Of a stretch of DNA of 64,000 bases, positions 31,162 through 40,976 are shown in pieces. The stretch lies in assembly GCA_963721075.1 (NCBI GenBank), contig CAVRHV010000008.1:1-64000 (forward strand). Direction: 5' to 3'. Position numbers and translations under genes: made by a program. The notes below the pieces were generated by a model that made no database searches, was not told the DNA's origin, and worked only from the letters and a program-made list of their open reading frames with translations. The DNA is from DATFVA01 sp963721075. Its GTDB lineage: Bacteria > Bacteroidota > Ignavibacteria > Ignavibacteriales > Ignavibacteriaceae. Each line of letters begins with the position of its first letter. Within the stretch, counting starts at the first letter, position 1.

Positions 31162-32469
31162 TCAATAAATAGCGTCGCCAACAGCTTTTTTAAGCTGGTA
31201 GGAACTTAAGATGCTTTTATACAGATTCTGCAGGTAAAAGAATCTTGCCTCGGCCAGAGATGTTTCAGCATCAAGAAGATCAAGATTTGTCCCGACCCCG
31301 CTGTTATAACGACTTTCTGCTCTGCTGACCGTTTGTTTAGCAAAATTAACCTGGGTTAATGTTGTGTTAAGCTGTTCAAGATTTGAATTAAGACCTGCAG
31401 CGGCCTGCTGAACATCGCTTATAATATTTCTTTTAATCGTTGTTATATTCAGCTCTGAAACATTGGTATTAACTTTGGCTTCGCTTTCCTTATACCGGGT
31501 CATAAATCCGTTGAAAATCGGAACTCGTACAGATAATGCAGCTGCCCAGTTTCCTCGTAATGCATCAAGATTAGGTTCATAGCCGTTTTTAATTCCGTAG
31601 CTTAAAGTGGCATTCAGACTCGGCATATCCCCCAGACCCGCAAGGTTCTCCTGAAGGTGTGAGGTGTTCAGCTGATCTTCGGCGAGCTTCAGTTCCTGCC
31701 TTTGCCGGAATGCAGCAGTGATTAATGAATCTGTACTGTTTGCAGGAGATGGAGGAGAAAAATCTCCTGTTACCGTCAGCGAAGTATCCTGTTCTTTTCC
31801 GAGTAACTGCTTAAGAGCTATCTTCTGCTGTTGCAATTGATTTTGCAGCCCTATTTTTTCGCTCTGCGCCTGCGAAATTCTAACCTGTGTACTTAGTGCG
31901 TCATAATCTGTCGCAGAACCGCTCTCAATTCTTTTGTTGGTCACCCCGAGATGAGCATTTAACGCAGCTATCTGGGTATCCTTTACCGCAATGCTTTTTT
32001 CTAAAAATAATATTGAATAAAATATTTGCAGTGTCTGGTATGACAGGTTCGTTTTAACCAGTTCTATATTGTCAGATGCCGACTTTTTATATGAGGAAGC
32101 AACATCAACAGAAGCGCTTCTTCTTCCGAAATCATAAAGCTGTTCGTTCAGAACGACATTCAGGTTATAGTTATTAGCCGGGGCAAGAACCAGTTTTTCA
32201 CCTCCGAAATTAAAAGAGGGGAGAGGACCGATCCTTGTATATGATGCCTGTCCCTCAACATTGGGATAGAAAAAGCTTTTCTGCTGCTCTATACTGTAAT
32301 CAACGGCTTTCAGTTTTTCCTGCTGCTGTTTTATGAGCGGATAATTATTTATCGTCAGCTGAATTGCTTCATTCAATGTCAGAGGCTTTTGTAACTGAGC
32401 ATAGCCCGCAGTTGTTATTAATAAATATGCAGTTATAGAGGAGATTATCTTGAAATATATTCTGTTCAT
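31162..32469 (-). CDS. TolC-family outer-membrane efflux channel
   Basis: The 435-residue protein has a signal peptide, the family opening KPLTLNEAIQLTINNYPLIK, two long repeats of alpha-helical hairpins (SVDVASSYKKSASDNIEL, ESEAKVNTNVSELNITTIKR), and ends with the typical DLLDAETSLAEARFFYLQNLY. TolC-like trimers form the outer-membrane tunnel for tripartite pumps. It is the last gene of the operon after the TetR regulator, EmrA-like adaptor and EmrB-like transporter, 20 bases behind the last. Confidence 0.92.
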   Translation of the reverse strand: MNRIYFKIISSITAYLLITTAGYAQLQKPLTLNEAIQLTINNYPLIKQQQEKLKAVDYSIEQQKSFFYPNVEGQASYTRIGPLPSFNFGGEKLVLAPANNYNLNVVLNEQLYDFGRRSASVDVASSYKKSASDNIELVKTNLSYQTLQIFYSILFLEKSIAVKDTQIAALNAHLGVTNKRIESGSATDYDALSTQVRISQAQSEKIGLQNQLQQQKIALKQLLGKEQDTSLTVTGDFSPPSPANSTDSLITAAFRQRQELKLAEDQLNTSHLQENLAGLGDMPSLNATLSYGIKNGYEPNLDALRGNWAAALSVRVPIFNGFMTRYKESEAKVNTNVSELNITTIKRNIISDVQQAAAGLNSNLEQLNTTLTQVNFAKQTVSRAESRYNSGVGTNLDLLDAETSLAEARFFYLQNLYKSILSSYQLKKAVGDAIY

Positions 32470-32489
32470 TTAATTTCCTGTATTCGTAG

Positions 32490-34089
32490 TTATTCGGTTA
32501 TCTCAATTTTTTGCGCGTTCTTCTTTTTATGGTATTTAAGAAAGAACAGCGGAATTAGAATTAATAGTGTTATAAGAGCACCCATAAGAAAGTCATCGTC
32601 GATGCCTCTTACGAAAGCCTGTGAAGAGATGTTCTGGATTATTAGTCCTTTTGCTTTCGCCATAAGCTCCGTGCCGGAACCGCCCGTAGTTTGTTGAACA
32701 AAACTTCTCAAACCGTAAAGTGTATGCTGAAAAGCCGTTGATGACTGATCAGCTGCCTGGCTGAACATAGCCGAATGGAAAATTACTCTCCTTGTAAGGA
32801 GAGTACCAAGGATTGCAACTCCAAAACTTCCTCCCACCTGCCTGATAGTATTGAATAACCCTGTAGCCTGTGCCATTTTTTCCCGGGAGATATCGTTTAT
32901 TGCTATCGTGCTTAACGGGATGAACATAAAACCAAGTCCGAAGCCTCTGATTATAAGGGGAACCATCAGCGTCCAGTACTCGGTGTCAAGAGTCAGATCT
33001 TTATAAAGATACATGCTGAGGAATGTCAGAACTATTCCGATGAAGATAGGTATTTTGGGATTGAGCTTGTCGGTCATCCATCCGGCTACGGGAGACATAA
33101 ACATCATTATGAGTCCTACCGGTAGAAACATAAGACCAGTCTGGAATGCAGTGTATCCGAGCGAATTCTGAAGATACAGGGGAAGCAGAAATGAATTTCC
33201 GAAGAAAGCCAGTCCGAATATAAAGAGCATAATATTCGCCATTCCGAAGTTTCGGTTTTTAAGGATCCTCAGGTCAATTATCGGGTGTTTAACTGTAAGC
33301 TCGGTGGTAAGGAAAACCACAAAACTTACGAAGGCGATTCCGAAACAGGTAAGAATGAAATTCGATGTCCATCCCCCGGTATTCCAGGAAGCATTGCCGT
33401 CAGATAATGCCAGCAGAAGGAATACAAGAAATGTTGTCATCGAAACGAAACCAAGAAGATCAAATGACCTTGCGCTTTCTGTTTTGTATTCTCTCAGTAT
33501 TACTAAAGTTGCAAGCATTGCAAAAATCCCGATAGGTACGTTCACATCAAATATTGCATGCCAGCTGAACGTATCTATTAAATAGCCTCCGAGCAGGGGA
33601 CCAAGTGAGACAGAAGAAGAAGATGCAATACCCCAGAAACCGAGAGCCATTCCTCTTTTCTCAGGCGGAAATTCATGCGTTATGATTGACATACCTACCG
33701 GCATAATGAAGCCAGCTCCGGCGCCCTGTAGAATCCTGAACATTATCAGCATATTTTCATTGGAACTGAGAGAGCAGAAGAGCGAACCTGAAGTAAACAG
33801 GAACAATCCCAGCAGATACGATTTCTTATGACCCCAGTGATCGGCAATCCAGCCCGACGAAGGGAAGAACAACCGCAAAAACCAGCAGGTATGCAGTTAA
33901 TACCCACTCAATCTTATCGACACTTGTACCGAAAGCCGACATCATTTTGGTCAGTCCGACGTTCACGATGGTTGCATCAAGCACGGCCATAAACGTCCCG
34001 ATCATAATGTTGGCAAGGACAAACCACCGGTATGACGGATGATCCTGAAGACCAAGGCCTCCCGAATTATTTCTGAAATTACCGGCCAT
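32490..34089 (-). CDS. EmrB/QacA-type (DHA2) major facilitator drug transporter (frameshifted)
   Basis: The protein has the DHA2 signature of a 14-helix drug/H+ antiporter: MAVLDATIVNVGL in helix 1 (motif D1), VAVGxR-like motif A region WIADHWGHKKSYLLGL, and motif C-like GPLLGGYLIDTFSW. The ORF breaks after AYLLVFAVVLP. Removing one base from the GGG at 33862-33864 gives VVLPSSGWIADHWGH and 532 residues, the normal length. Its ATG overlaps the stop of the EmrA-like gene by one base (TAATG), so they are coupled. With TolC and the adaptor it should expel toxic compounds across both membranes. Confidence 0.9.
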
Positions 34090-35089
34090 TATTTTGCTGC
34101 CTTAATTTTTACTTCAACAGACATTCCGGGAAGTAGTCTGAAGTCCTTTTTAGAAACATTCTCGGGATGAATAGATATTTTTATAGGTATACGCTGGGTA
34201 ATCTTTGTAAAGTTGCCGGCGGCATTCGAAGGAGGTATCAATGCAAACTGCGAAGCAGTGTTTGAACCAATCTGCAGAACGTTCCCATCGAACTTATGAT
34301 CCGGATATGAATCAACATCTATCTCAACATCCGCTCCTTCTTTAATGGCGGCAAGATCGGTCTCCTGGAAATCAGCCGTTACCCAGATACTGTCCAGGTT
34401 ATAGATTGAAAGAATAGGCTGACCGGGCTGCACTACATCACCCTTCAGCACCCACCTCTTTGCAACAACCCCGCTCATAGGAGAGTATATCTCCGTATTA
34501 TTCAGCTGCGTATTTATAACATTAAGCTGAGCTTTGGCTGTTCCTATTTTAGTATTTGCAATATTGAATTCTGCTTTTGCCGCCTCAAGAGCACTCTGTG
34601 AATGTTCATACTGCTCTTTGGGAATTATATTTCCTTCGAACTGCTGCTTCGCTCTCTGAAAGTCCTGCTCAGCTTTGTTAAGGTTAACTTTTGCCAGCTG
34701 GATGTTGTCGTTAGCCAGCTTAAGCGCATTAACTGCCTGCTCGCGCTGCGCTATAAGGTCGGTAGAATCAAGGCGAACCAGCAATTCACCTTTTTGAACA
34801 TTATCACCTTCGTCTGCATAGAGAGCAGTTACCCTGCCGAGCATTTTAGAGGCCAGCGAGAGTTTATCACCGTCGATGAATGCATCGTCGGTAGAGACAA
34901 ATCCCAGTTGTCCCTTATACCAGAACCAGAAGATGACGCCTGCGCTACTATGATAAAAAACGGTATCCAGATTCTCTTCTGCTTAAATATTGAACCTGAT
35001 TTTGGCTTTTCTCCATTCAGATTCCTGCCGTCTGCAGGTGTTTTTCCGGCTCCTGTTTTTAACTGTTCTGTTTCAGTGTTAACTGCCAT
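34089..35089 (-). CDS. EmrA/HlyD-family periplasmic adaptor (frameshifted)
   Basis: The N-terminal cytoplasmic tail and membrane helix are in one frame and the rest in another. With one base added at about 34942-34948 the helix reads AGVIFWFWYKGQLGFVSTDD and continues into the biotinyl-lipoyl-like domain (LGRVTALYADEGDNVQKGELLVRLD), the coiled-coil hairpin, and the second half (VVAKRWVLKGDVVQPGQPILSI). The product is 333 residues. EmrA proteins link an MFS pump to TolC. The operon order tetR-emrA-emrB-tolC fits this role. Confidence 0.9.
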
Positions 35090-35122
35090 TTAATTATATT
35101 TCTCCTGTTATAAATTTCATGT

Positions 35123-35722
35123 TCAGGCTTTTATACCTTTTATAAATATTTCTACAAAGACCGACATTTCAACGCTCAGTTCGTCGTAGTTTTCTTTTTC
35201 CATCCTGTTATCTTTAATGAACTTTATCATCCTCAGCCTTAGTCCCTGCAGCAGGTGAAGAAAAGCTATAGTTGTTTCATGCCTGAGCCGGCTTTCAAAT
35301 TCACCGTTCATTTTCCCTTCATCCAGAATTCTCTGCAGAAGCTGAAGTTCTTTCTTTTCAAAATCCTCAAACAATTCCTTAAACATCAGCTTAATATCCA
35401 CAAAGGTGTTCACATTAAGCGTGCTGAGGTTGACCAGTTCATGGAAAAACTCCAGCCTCTTTTTTACATAGTTCCTGAGCTTATTTCGGCTGATATTTTC
35501 GGCAGAAAAGCTTCTCAATTTCTTCCGCAAACAAATTCTGTTCTTTATGATTACCGACTTAAACAGATCTTCTTTTGTCGGGAAATAGTAATAAAGTGAT
35601 GCTTTTCCCATTCCTACATCGGAGGCTATCTCCTCCATCGTAACTTTTGAAAATCCGTAATGTGCAAAGCGGTTCCTGGCAGCTTCCAGGATTTCATTTT
35701 CCTTCAGACTGTTATCATTCAT
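35123..35722 (-). CDS. TetR-family transcriptional regulator
   Basis: The N-terminal helix-turn-helix is clear (ILEAARNRFAHYGFSKVTMEEIASDVGMGKASLYYYFPTKEDLF, given in part: FSKVTMEEIASDVGMGKASL). The C-terminal two thirds is a helical ligand-binding domain. It is the first gene of the efflux operon and lies next to a strong inverted repeat that ends one base before its ATG, so it most likely represses itself and the pump until a drug is bound. Confidence 0.93.
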   Translation of the reverse strand: MNDNSLKENEILEAARNRFAHYGFSKVTMEEIASDVGMGKASLYYYFPTKEDLFKSVIIKNRICLRKKLRSFSAENISRNKLRNYVKKRLEFFHELVNLSTLNVNTFVDIKLMFKELFEDFEKKELQLLQRILDEGKMNGEFESRLRHETTIAFLHLLQGLRLRMIKFIKDNRMEKENYDELSVEMSVFVEIFIKGIKA

Positions 35723-35753
35723 TTTTCGACCATTTTACTTGAACGGTCGAAAA
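35723..35753. promoter_or_regulatory. Probable TetR operator
   Basis: TTTTCGACC (35723-35731) and GGTCGAAAA (35745-35753) form a perfect 9-bp inverted repeat with 13 bases between. It abuts the TetR start codon at 35722. The core CGACC...GGTCG resembles known TetR-family operators (GACC...GGTC). It would overlap the promoter or leader of the efflux operon. Confidence 0.7.
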
Positions 35754-36246
35754 CTTAACAAAATATTTAATGATCAGCAAGTAATTAACCTGAGCATTGT
35801 GCCGCAGGACATAATCGTATCGTGATTGCCGGGCTTAATAGAGAACATCATTTCGTTAATATTAAATACCGTGACCTGGAAAAGGCTTTTCGGCTGAAGG
35901 AAGTAACTATTTAAAGCGTATTCAGAGCGTATTCAGAGCGTATTCACAACGTATTCAGAACGTTTTCAGAGCGTTTTCAGATGGTAGTTTGACCGTATTA
36001 CTGCCCTTTCAGGCAGGCAAAGTAAAATCAGATGATTTTTATGTGTCTGGGATACCTCAGACGTTTTCGCAGTTCTCCCCCGGTCGGGATTTGTTTCCCA
36101 AGAACAGTTTATCTAATTCGCTGATCGTTTCCGGTTCATAAGAAGAGATGGCAGGTCTTTCCTGATTTAGACCGCATTAAGGTACCGGCCTGAATATTTC
36201 GGGCCTTATCAATATATTTGCCATCATCGAATTTTGAAGGATAGAC
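35754..36246. other. Intergenic region upstream of HAD gene, holds tandem 11-bp repeats
   Basis: No gene is supported here. The main feature is the repeat array at 35916-35981 (listed separately). A short inverted repeat GGCC(T)GAATATTTCGGGCC lies near 36186-36203. The minus-strand ORF at 36136-36348 overlaps the HAD gene and shows no family features. Confidence 0.45.
35916..35981. repeat. Six tandem 11-bp repeats
   Basis: The units are GCGTATTCAGA, GCGTATTCAGA, GCGTATTCACA, ACGTATTCAGA, ACGTTTTCAGA and GCGTTTTCAGA, consensus RCGTWTTCAGA. The period is close to one turn of DNA, so all copies face the same side of the helix. It lies in the divergent region between the TetR gene and the HAD gene. 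It could bind a protein cooperatively or be a slippage product. There is no spacer pattern as in a CRISPR. Confidence 0.85.
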
Positions 36247-36891
36247 ATGCCCCGGATTAAGCATGTAATATGGGACTGGAATGGAACGCTGTTCAATGAT
36301 GTTGAAGTCTGCAGGCAGATTATAAATGGTATCCTCGTTAGACGTCATCTCAATGAACTAACCTTAGAAAGCTACCGGAGTATCTTTACTTTTCCAGTGA
36401 AAGATTATTATGGAAAAGCAGGACTGGATTTTTCCAGGTATTCCTTCGAAGTACTGGGACAGGAATGGATGAATGAATATGAGGTCAGAAAGGGTGAATG
36501 CAGCCTGCACGATGGTGCTGTGAATATACTTGAAAGGATTTCAGAAAAAGGAATAGGGCAGTCGATTCTTTCTGCATACTCTCAGCATTCTCTGGAAGAA
36601 ATTGTCAAACAATTCGGACTGGATAAATTTTTTTCAAATATGGTGGGTCTCGACCATATTTATACTACCAGCAAAATCGATAACGGAAAAGAATTAATGA
36701 AAAAACTTGGCAATGGTAAGGGAGAAACCCTTTTCATAGGCGATACTGTTCACGATTTTGAAGTAGCTGAGGAAATCGGGGCGGAATGCATACTCATTGC
36801 GGGCGGGCATCAGGAAAAAGCAAAGCTCGAAGCCTGCGGCGTGCCGGTGTTTAATAGTCTTAAAGAAATTCCTCTAAATGAAATCTTATAA
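36247..36891 (+). CDS. HAD-family hydrolase, phosphoglycolate phosphatase-like
   Basis: The nucleophile Asp is in VIWDWNGTLFND, the second motif Ser/Thr in SAYSQHS, the Lys in TTSKIDNGKEL and the last acidic motif in LFIGDTVHDFEVAEEIG. The four motifs and the helical cap (about residues 20-90) define a haloacid-dehalogenase phosphatase. The DWNGT form of motif I, instead of DxDGT, is seen in a subgroup annotated as phosphoglycolate phosphatase; the substrate is not certain. Its end overlaps the next gene by 14 bases. Confidence 0.88.
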   Translation: MPRIKHVIWDWNGTLFNDVEVCRQIINGILVRRHLNELTLESYRSIFTFPVKDYYGKAGLDFSRYSFEVLGQEWMNEYEVRKGECSLHDGAVNILERISEKGIGQSILSAYSQHSLEEIVKQFGLDKFFSNMVGLDHIYTTSKIDNGKELMKKLGNGKGETLFIGDTVHDFEVAEEIGAECILIAGGHQEKAKLEACGVPVFNSLKEIPLNEIL

Positions 36892-37453
36892 TGTAAGCTG
36901 CGATGTACCGGAACCGATTCTATTGAACTGCTGGAAGCATCATGCCGGTTTTATTAAATCGAAAATTGCCGGGTACAGAGAATATTCTCCTTTCCCTCAG
37001 AAACTGCTGAGGGAAGAGACCCTGTTAATCGGAGGTTCTTTGATGGATCTGTACCTTGGAAAAATTACGCCTTCCGGGATTGCCCGATCAATAACAGCAT
37101 ACATGAATAAGCAGAACGTTTCAGAAATAACAAGCTACAGCAAATGGCTCCGGGAGGAAGGGAAGGATTTCAGAGAGGTTGAAATTGAAGATCACTCAAG
37201 ATGGACTCTGCGCTTTGGAGAGAGGAAGGGAAGATTCATACATATTCATCCCTCCAGATATTCGCCGCAGACTATAAGAGTGAGGTCGTCTTCGTTGAAA
37301 TCTGCTATACTTTTTTGTACCCTGTATAAAGAAGAAACTGAGAATATTCTGACAGGTGTAAACCGGATCCGAAAGGAGTTCCTCGATCTTCCGCCCTTAA
37401 AAAATGTAAAATCGGGATCTGCTCTTTTTGAGTTAGTGAAGATCCTTAGTTAG
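36878..37453 (+). CDS. Conserved hypothetical protein, 191 aa
   Basis: I do not recognise a family. The protein looks soluble and globular (LLNCWKHHAGFIKSKIAGY, HSRWTLRFGERKGRFIHIHP, YSPQTIRVRSSSLKSAILF) with no signal peptide or membrane segment. It starts inside the HAD gene (14-base overlap), which suggests coupled translation and a related task. His/Arg-rich stretches (IHIHPSRY) may bind an anionic ligand, but no catalytic motif can be assigned. Confidence 0.75.
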   Translation: MKSYNVSCDVPEPILLNCWKHHAGFIKSKIAGYREYSPFPQKLLREETLLIGGSLMDLYLGKITPSGIARSITAYMNKQNVSEITSYSKWLREEGKDFREVEIEDHSRWTLRFGERKGRFIHIHPSRYSPQTIRVRSSSLKSAILFCTLYKEETENILTGVNRIRKEFLDLPPLKNVKSGSALFELVKILS

Positions 37454-37689
37454 TCTGCTTTTCAATATCATTTCAAAAAATATCATTCCCATTTCTGAAA
37501 AAAAAAGGAATAAACCACATCATTTTAATGGATTTTTGAAGTTTTTAGGGGGATTTGAAGGGCACAATCATTGATAAAGCGTGTGTGCTGATCCTTTTTT
37601 GATGTACAGCAGGGACTGTTGAAAAGTACAACAGTTCATAAGTTCACTTAAAAACATAAAGTTAAAGAATCCCGGAGGCAATTATATAA

Positions 37690-39033
37690 ATGGATGCAGT
37701 TCTGCTTGCGCGTCTGCAATTTGCACTTACAGTGGGGTTTCACTTCTTCTTTCCGCCGATTACTATAGGTTTATCGTGGCTGCTGGTTATAGTTGAAACT
37801 ATCGGCTGGAAAAGAAAGAACGAGATTTATCAGCAAATAGGGAAATTTTTTGCCAAACTGCTTGCCATTACGTTTGCTGTCGGTGTAGCGACAGGTATCG
37901 TAATGGAATTTCAGTTCGGCACTAACTGGTCAGAGTATTCAAAATTCGTAGGTGATATATTCGGTGCTCCCCTGGCGGCGGAAGGCGTTTTTGCTTTCTT
38001 CCTGGAATCAGGATTTTTAGGACTATACCTTTTTGGAAGAGAGAGAGTATCAAAAGGAGTCCATTGGTTTTCTGCCCTGATGGTTGCGGTTGGTTCAACG
38101 ATATCGGCATTCTGGATTATCGTTGCAAACAGCTGGCAGCAGACTCCGGCAGGATTTATTGTACAGAACGGCAGAGCCGAACTCACCAGCTTCGCCGATG
38201 CAGTTTTTAATGCTTCTACTCTCATAAGATTTTTTCACACTTTCGATGCTGCTTTAATTGCCGGTGCTTTTTTTATGGCGGGTATCTCTGCCTGGTATCT
38301 TCTTAAGAAGAGAAATACCGAAATATTCAGATCATCTCTTAAAACCGCTGTCATCTTCGGATTGGTAGTCTCATTGCTTGAACTTTTCCCGTTCGGACAC
38401 GAGCACGCAAAACAGGTGGCTCATACCCAGCCCGAAAAATTTGCCGCAATCGAAGGTCTTTACACCTCTGCGGAAGGAGCTCCCCTGGTAATGTTTGCTG
38501 TTCCTACTACACCTCCTCCCCAGCTTCACGGAACAATCGAGATTCCCGGAATGCTCAGCTGGATGGCCTTCGGAGATGTTAATGCAAAGATCCCGGGCAT
38601 AAATGAATTTCCAAAAGAAAATCTTCCGCCGCTCTGGTTAACTTTCGTATCATTCCACAACATGGTTGTACTGGGAATCCTGTTCATCCTGATCATGCTC
38701 TGGGCCGTATGGTCGCTTTACAGGAAGACGATCTGGGAAAACAAAAAGCTGCTTAAAGTTTTACTCTGGGCTATACCTTTTCCGCTGTTTGCCTGTCAGC
38801 TCGGCTGGATTACAGCTGAGGTTGGCCGACAGCCGTGGATAGTTTATAAACTTTTAAGAACAAGTGAGGCTGCTTCCATAACTGTCCCGGCCGGTAATAT
38901 TCTCTTTTCAATAATAATGTTCGGATTGATATACATCGTACTCGGAATTTTATATGTCTATCTGATTGTAAGGGAAGTTAAACATGGACCTGCCCTTCTT
39001 AATACCAAAGGAGAAAAGGAGGTGGCCGCGTAA
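37690..39033 (+). CDS. cydA: Cytochrome bd ubiquinol oxidase subunit I
   Basis: The 447-residue membrane protein begins LARLQFALTVGFHFFFPPIT, with the heme b595/d His (H in GFHFFF) in the usual place. Later motifs are MEFQFGTNWSEYSKFVGD, NSWQQTPAGF, FHTFDAALIAGAFF (heme b558 His region), and GWITAEVGRQPWIVY. It oxidises quinol and reduces O2 to water with high affinity, without pumping protons, and also resists NO and cyanide. A strong Shine-Dalgarno (CCGGAGG) precedes the ATG. Its stop overlaps the cydB start (TAATG). A 236-base gap upstream should hold the promoter. Confidence 0.93.
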   Translation: MDAVLLARLQFALTVGFHFFFPPITIGLSWLLVIVETIGWKRKNEIYQQIGKFFAKLLAITFAVGVATGIVMEFQFGTNWSEYSKFVGDIFGAPLAAEGVFAFFLESGFLGLYLFGRERVSKGVHWFSALMVAVGSTISAFWIIVANSWQQTPAGFIVQNGRAELTSFADAVFNASTLIRFFHTFDAALIAGAFFMAGISAWYLLKKRNTEIFRSSLKTAVIFGLVVSLLELFPFGHEHAKQVAHTQPEKFAAIEGLYTSAEGAPLVMFAVPTTPPPQLHGTIEIPGMLSWMAFGDVNAKIPGINEFPKENLPPLWLTFVSFHNMVVLGILFILIMLWAVWSLYRKTIWENKKLLKVLLWAIPFPLFACQLGWITAEVGRQPWIVYKLLRTSEAASITVPAGNILFSIIMFGLIYIVLGILYVYLIVREVKHGPALLNTKGEKEVAA

Positions 39034-40050
39034 TGGACTTAAATACAATATGGTTTCTTCTTGTTGCAGTTTTGTTGGTCGGCTATGCAATCCTTGACGG
39101 ATTCGATCTTGGCGTGGGAGTTCTTCATCTTTTCACCAAAAGTGAAGAAGAGAAAAGAATAAATATTAATGCAATTGGTCCCGTATGGGATGGTAACGAA
39201 GTCTGGCTTCTGACCGGCGGCGGTGCCTTGTTTGCTGCCTTCCCGGTAGTTTATGCCACTGTATTCAGCGGATTTTATCTCGCTTTAATGCTTCTGCTTT
39301 TTGCGTTGATCTTCCGCGCTGTTTCTTTTGAGTTCAGAGGTAAGGTTGAAAGTGAAAGATGGAAAAGAACATGGGATACGGCTTTCGGATCTGGGCAGTT
39401 TGCTTCCTGCGGTATTATTCGGTGTAGCGGTAGGAAATATTTTGAGAGGTATTCCTATTGATGCAAACGGAATGTTTACCGGTACCTTCTTTACGCTGCT
39501 TAATCCTTATTCCATTCTTGTGGGTGTTCTCAGTCTTGTTCTCTTTACGATGCATGGCTCCATCTATATGACAATGAAGACTTCAGATAAGCATCTGGAA
39601 AAAATGAAAAACATTGCACCCCGTTTATGGATAGCATTCGTGTCATTATACGTGCTCACAACAATATATTCATTTTTTGAAGCAGGATATCTTTTTGAAT
39701 CAGTATTGAGCAGTCCTTTGTTCTGGATCCTGTTTATTGTAATGCTCGCCGCTGTTATTTATATCCCTGTTGCTCTCAAATCGGAAAAGTTCGGGCGCGC
39801 ATTCTTTGCTTCATCATTAACGATCGCCTGTATGATGGGACTGATGGCAGTCAGTCTTTTCCCGAGACTTGTGCCCTCACTTACTGACCTGGCAAACAGT
39901 CTCACTATTTACAATGCTTCATCAACCGAGAGAACATTGTTTACAATGCTTATTATAGCTCTTATAGGAATGCCCTTTGTAATCGGATATACAATATTTA
40001 TATACAGGGTATTCAAAGGTAAAGTTCAGCTGGGAGAGCATAGCTACTAA
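39033..40050 (+). CDS. cydB: Cytochrome bd ubiquinol oxidase subunit II (frameshifted)
   Basis: The first fragment begins DLNTIWFLLVAVLLVGYAIL, with the family signature LDGFDLGVGVLH and GPVWDGNEVWLLTGGGALF. The second holds the rest of the membrane helices (GVAVGNILRGIP, LIGMPFVIGYTIFIYRVFKG). Removing one T from the TTT at 39383-39385 joins them and gives 338 residues, normal for CydB. It forms the oxidase with CydA and is coupled to it. Confidence 0.92.
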
Positions 40051-40090
40051 AAGGAACTTGATAATTTTATAATAGAATAAAGAGAGAAAG

Positions 40091-40975
40091 ATGCATAAAA
40101 TAATTTCTGCCGGATTTATTGCTCCGGAAATCAAGAGATTCGAAATTGAAGCTCCGAAGATCGCCGTTAAAAGAAAGGCGGGACAATTTGTTATCATCAG
40201 GGTTAAGGACGGCGGCGAGAGGATACCTCTTACAATAGCCGATTCTGATCCTGAAAAAGGCACGATCACTATCATCGTCCAGGGTATTGGGAAAACAACA
40301 AAACTGCTTAACTCGCTTGAAGCAGGTGAGTTTATTCAGGATGTTGTTGGTCCTCTTGGCAAACCTTCCCATATCGGGAACTTCGGTACTGCAGTAAGTA
40401 TAGGCGGAGGGGTTGGAACTGCAATAGCTTATCCTACAGCTGTTGCATTAAAGAATGCAGGCAACCATACCATCTCAATTATAGGCGGACGTTCAAAAGA
40501 ATTCGTCATTCTTGAAGATGAAATGAATAAGGTATGCGATGAAGTTTATCCTACTACCGATGACGGCAGTTACGGCTTTCACGGCTTTGTAACTCAGAAG
40601 CTGCAGGAATTAATTGATTCCGGAAAGAAGATTGACTTTGTACTTGCAATCGGACCTATTCCGATGATGAAAGCGGTTGCCGAAACAACCAGACCTTACG
40701 GTATAAAAACAGTCGTCAGCCTTAACCCCGTTATGGTTGACGGTACAGGTATGTGCGGCGGATGCAGGGCTACTGTGGATAATAAGACAGTCTTTGTCTG
40801 CGTTGACGGTCCCGAATTCGATGCTCACCTGGTAGATTTTGAGACTCTTACCAGAAGGAACAGAACATACGCTGAAGATGAGAAAGTAGCATTGGATCAT
40901 CTTTGTAATTATGACAAAGCCTTCAATGAAGGATTAAAAAAAGCTGAACTGGCAGAAAGCAGAACGGAGATATAA
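40091..40975 (+). CDS. NfnA/SudB-like FAD/NAD-binding subunit (sulfide dehydrogenase / ferredoxin-NADP reductase alpha)
   Basis: The 294-residue protein has a ferredoxin-reductase-like FAD domain (KAGQFVIIRVKDGGERIPLT), an NAD-binding domain (VGGGVGTAIAYPTAVAL, with VLAIGPIPMMKA), and a 2Fe-2S-type Cys cluster near the end (MCGGCRATVDNKTVFVCVDG). It matches the small subunit of NADH-dependent ferredoxin:NADP oxidoreductase (NfnA) or sulfide dehydrogenase SudB. The partner NfnB-like gene follows one base later but is cut short. The name depends on the partner, so I give no symbol. Confidence 0.88.
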   Translation: MHKIISAGFIAPEIKRFEIEAPKIAVKRKAGQFVIIRVKDGGERIPLTIADSDPEKGTITIIVQGIGKTTKLLNSLEAGEFIQDVVGPLGKPSHIGNFGTAVSIGGGVGTAIAYPTAVALKNAGNHTISIIGGRSKEFVILEDEMNKVCDEVYPTTDDGSYGFHGFVTQKLQELIDSGKKIDFVLAIGPIPMMKAVAETTRPYGIKTVVSLNPVMVDGTGMCGGCRATVDNKTVFVCVDGPEFDAHLVDFETLTRRNRTYAEDEKVALDHLCNYDKAFNEGLKKAELAESRTEI

Positions 40976-40976
40976 T

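Noticed and set aside
35916..35981. Short repeats considered as a CRISPR
   Set aside because: The units are 11 bp, directly adjacent, with no spacers and no cas genes nearby.
36136..36348. Minus-strand ORF of 70 codons
   Set aside because: It overlaps the start of the HAD phosphatase gene and has no recognisable features.
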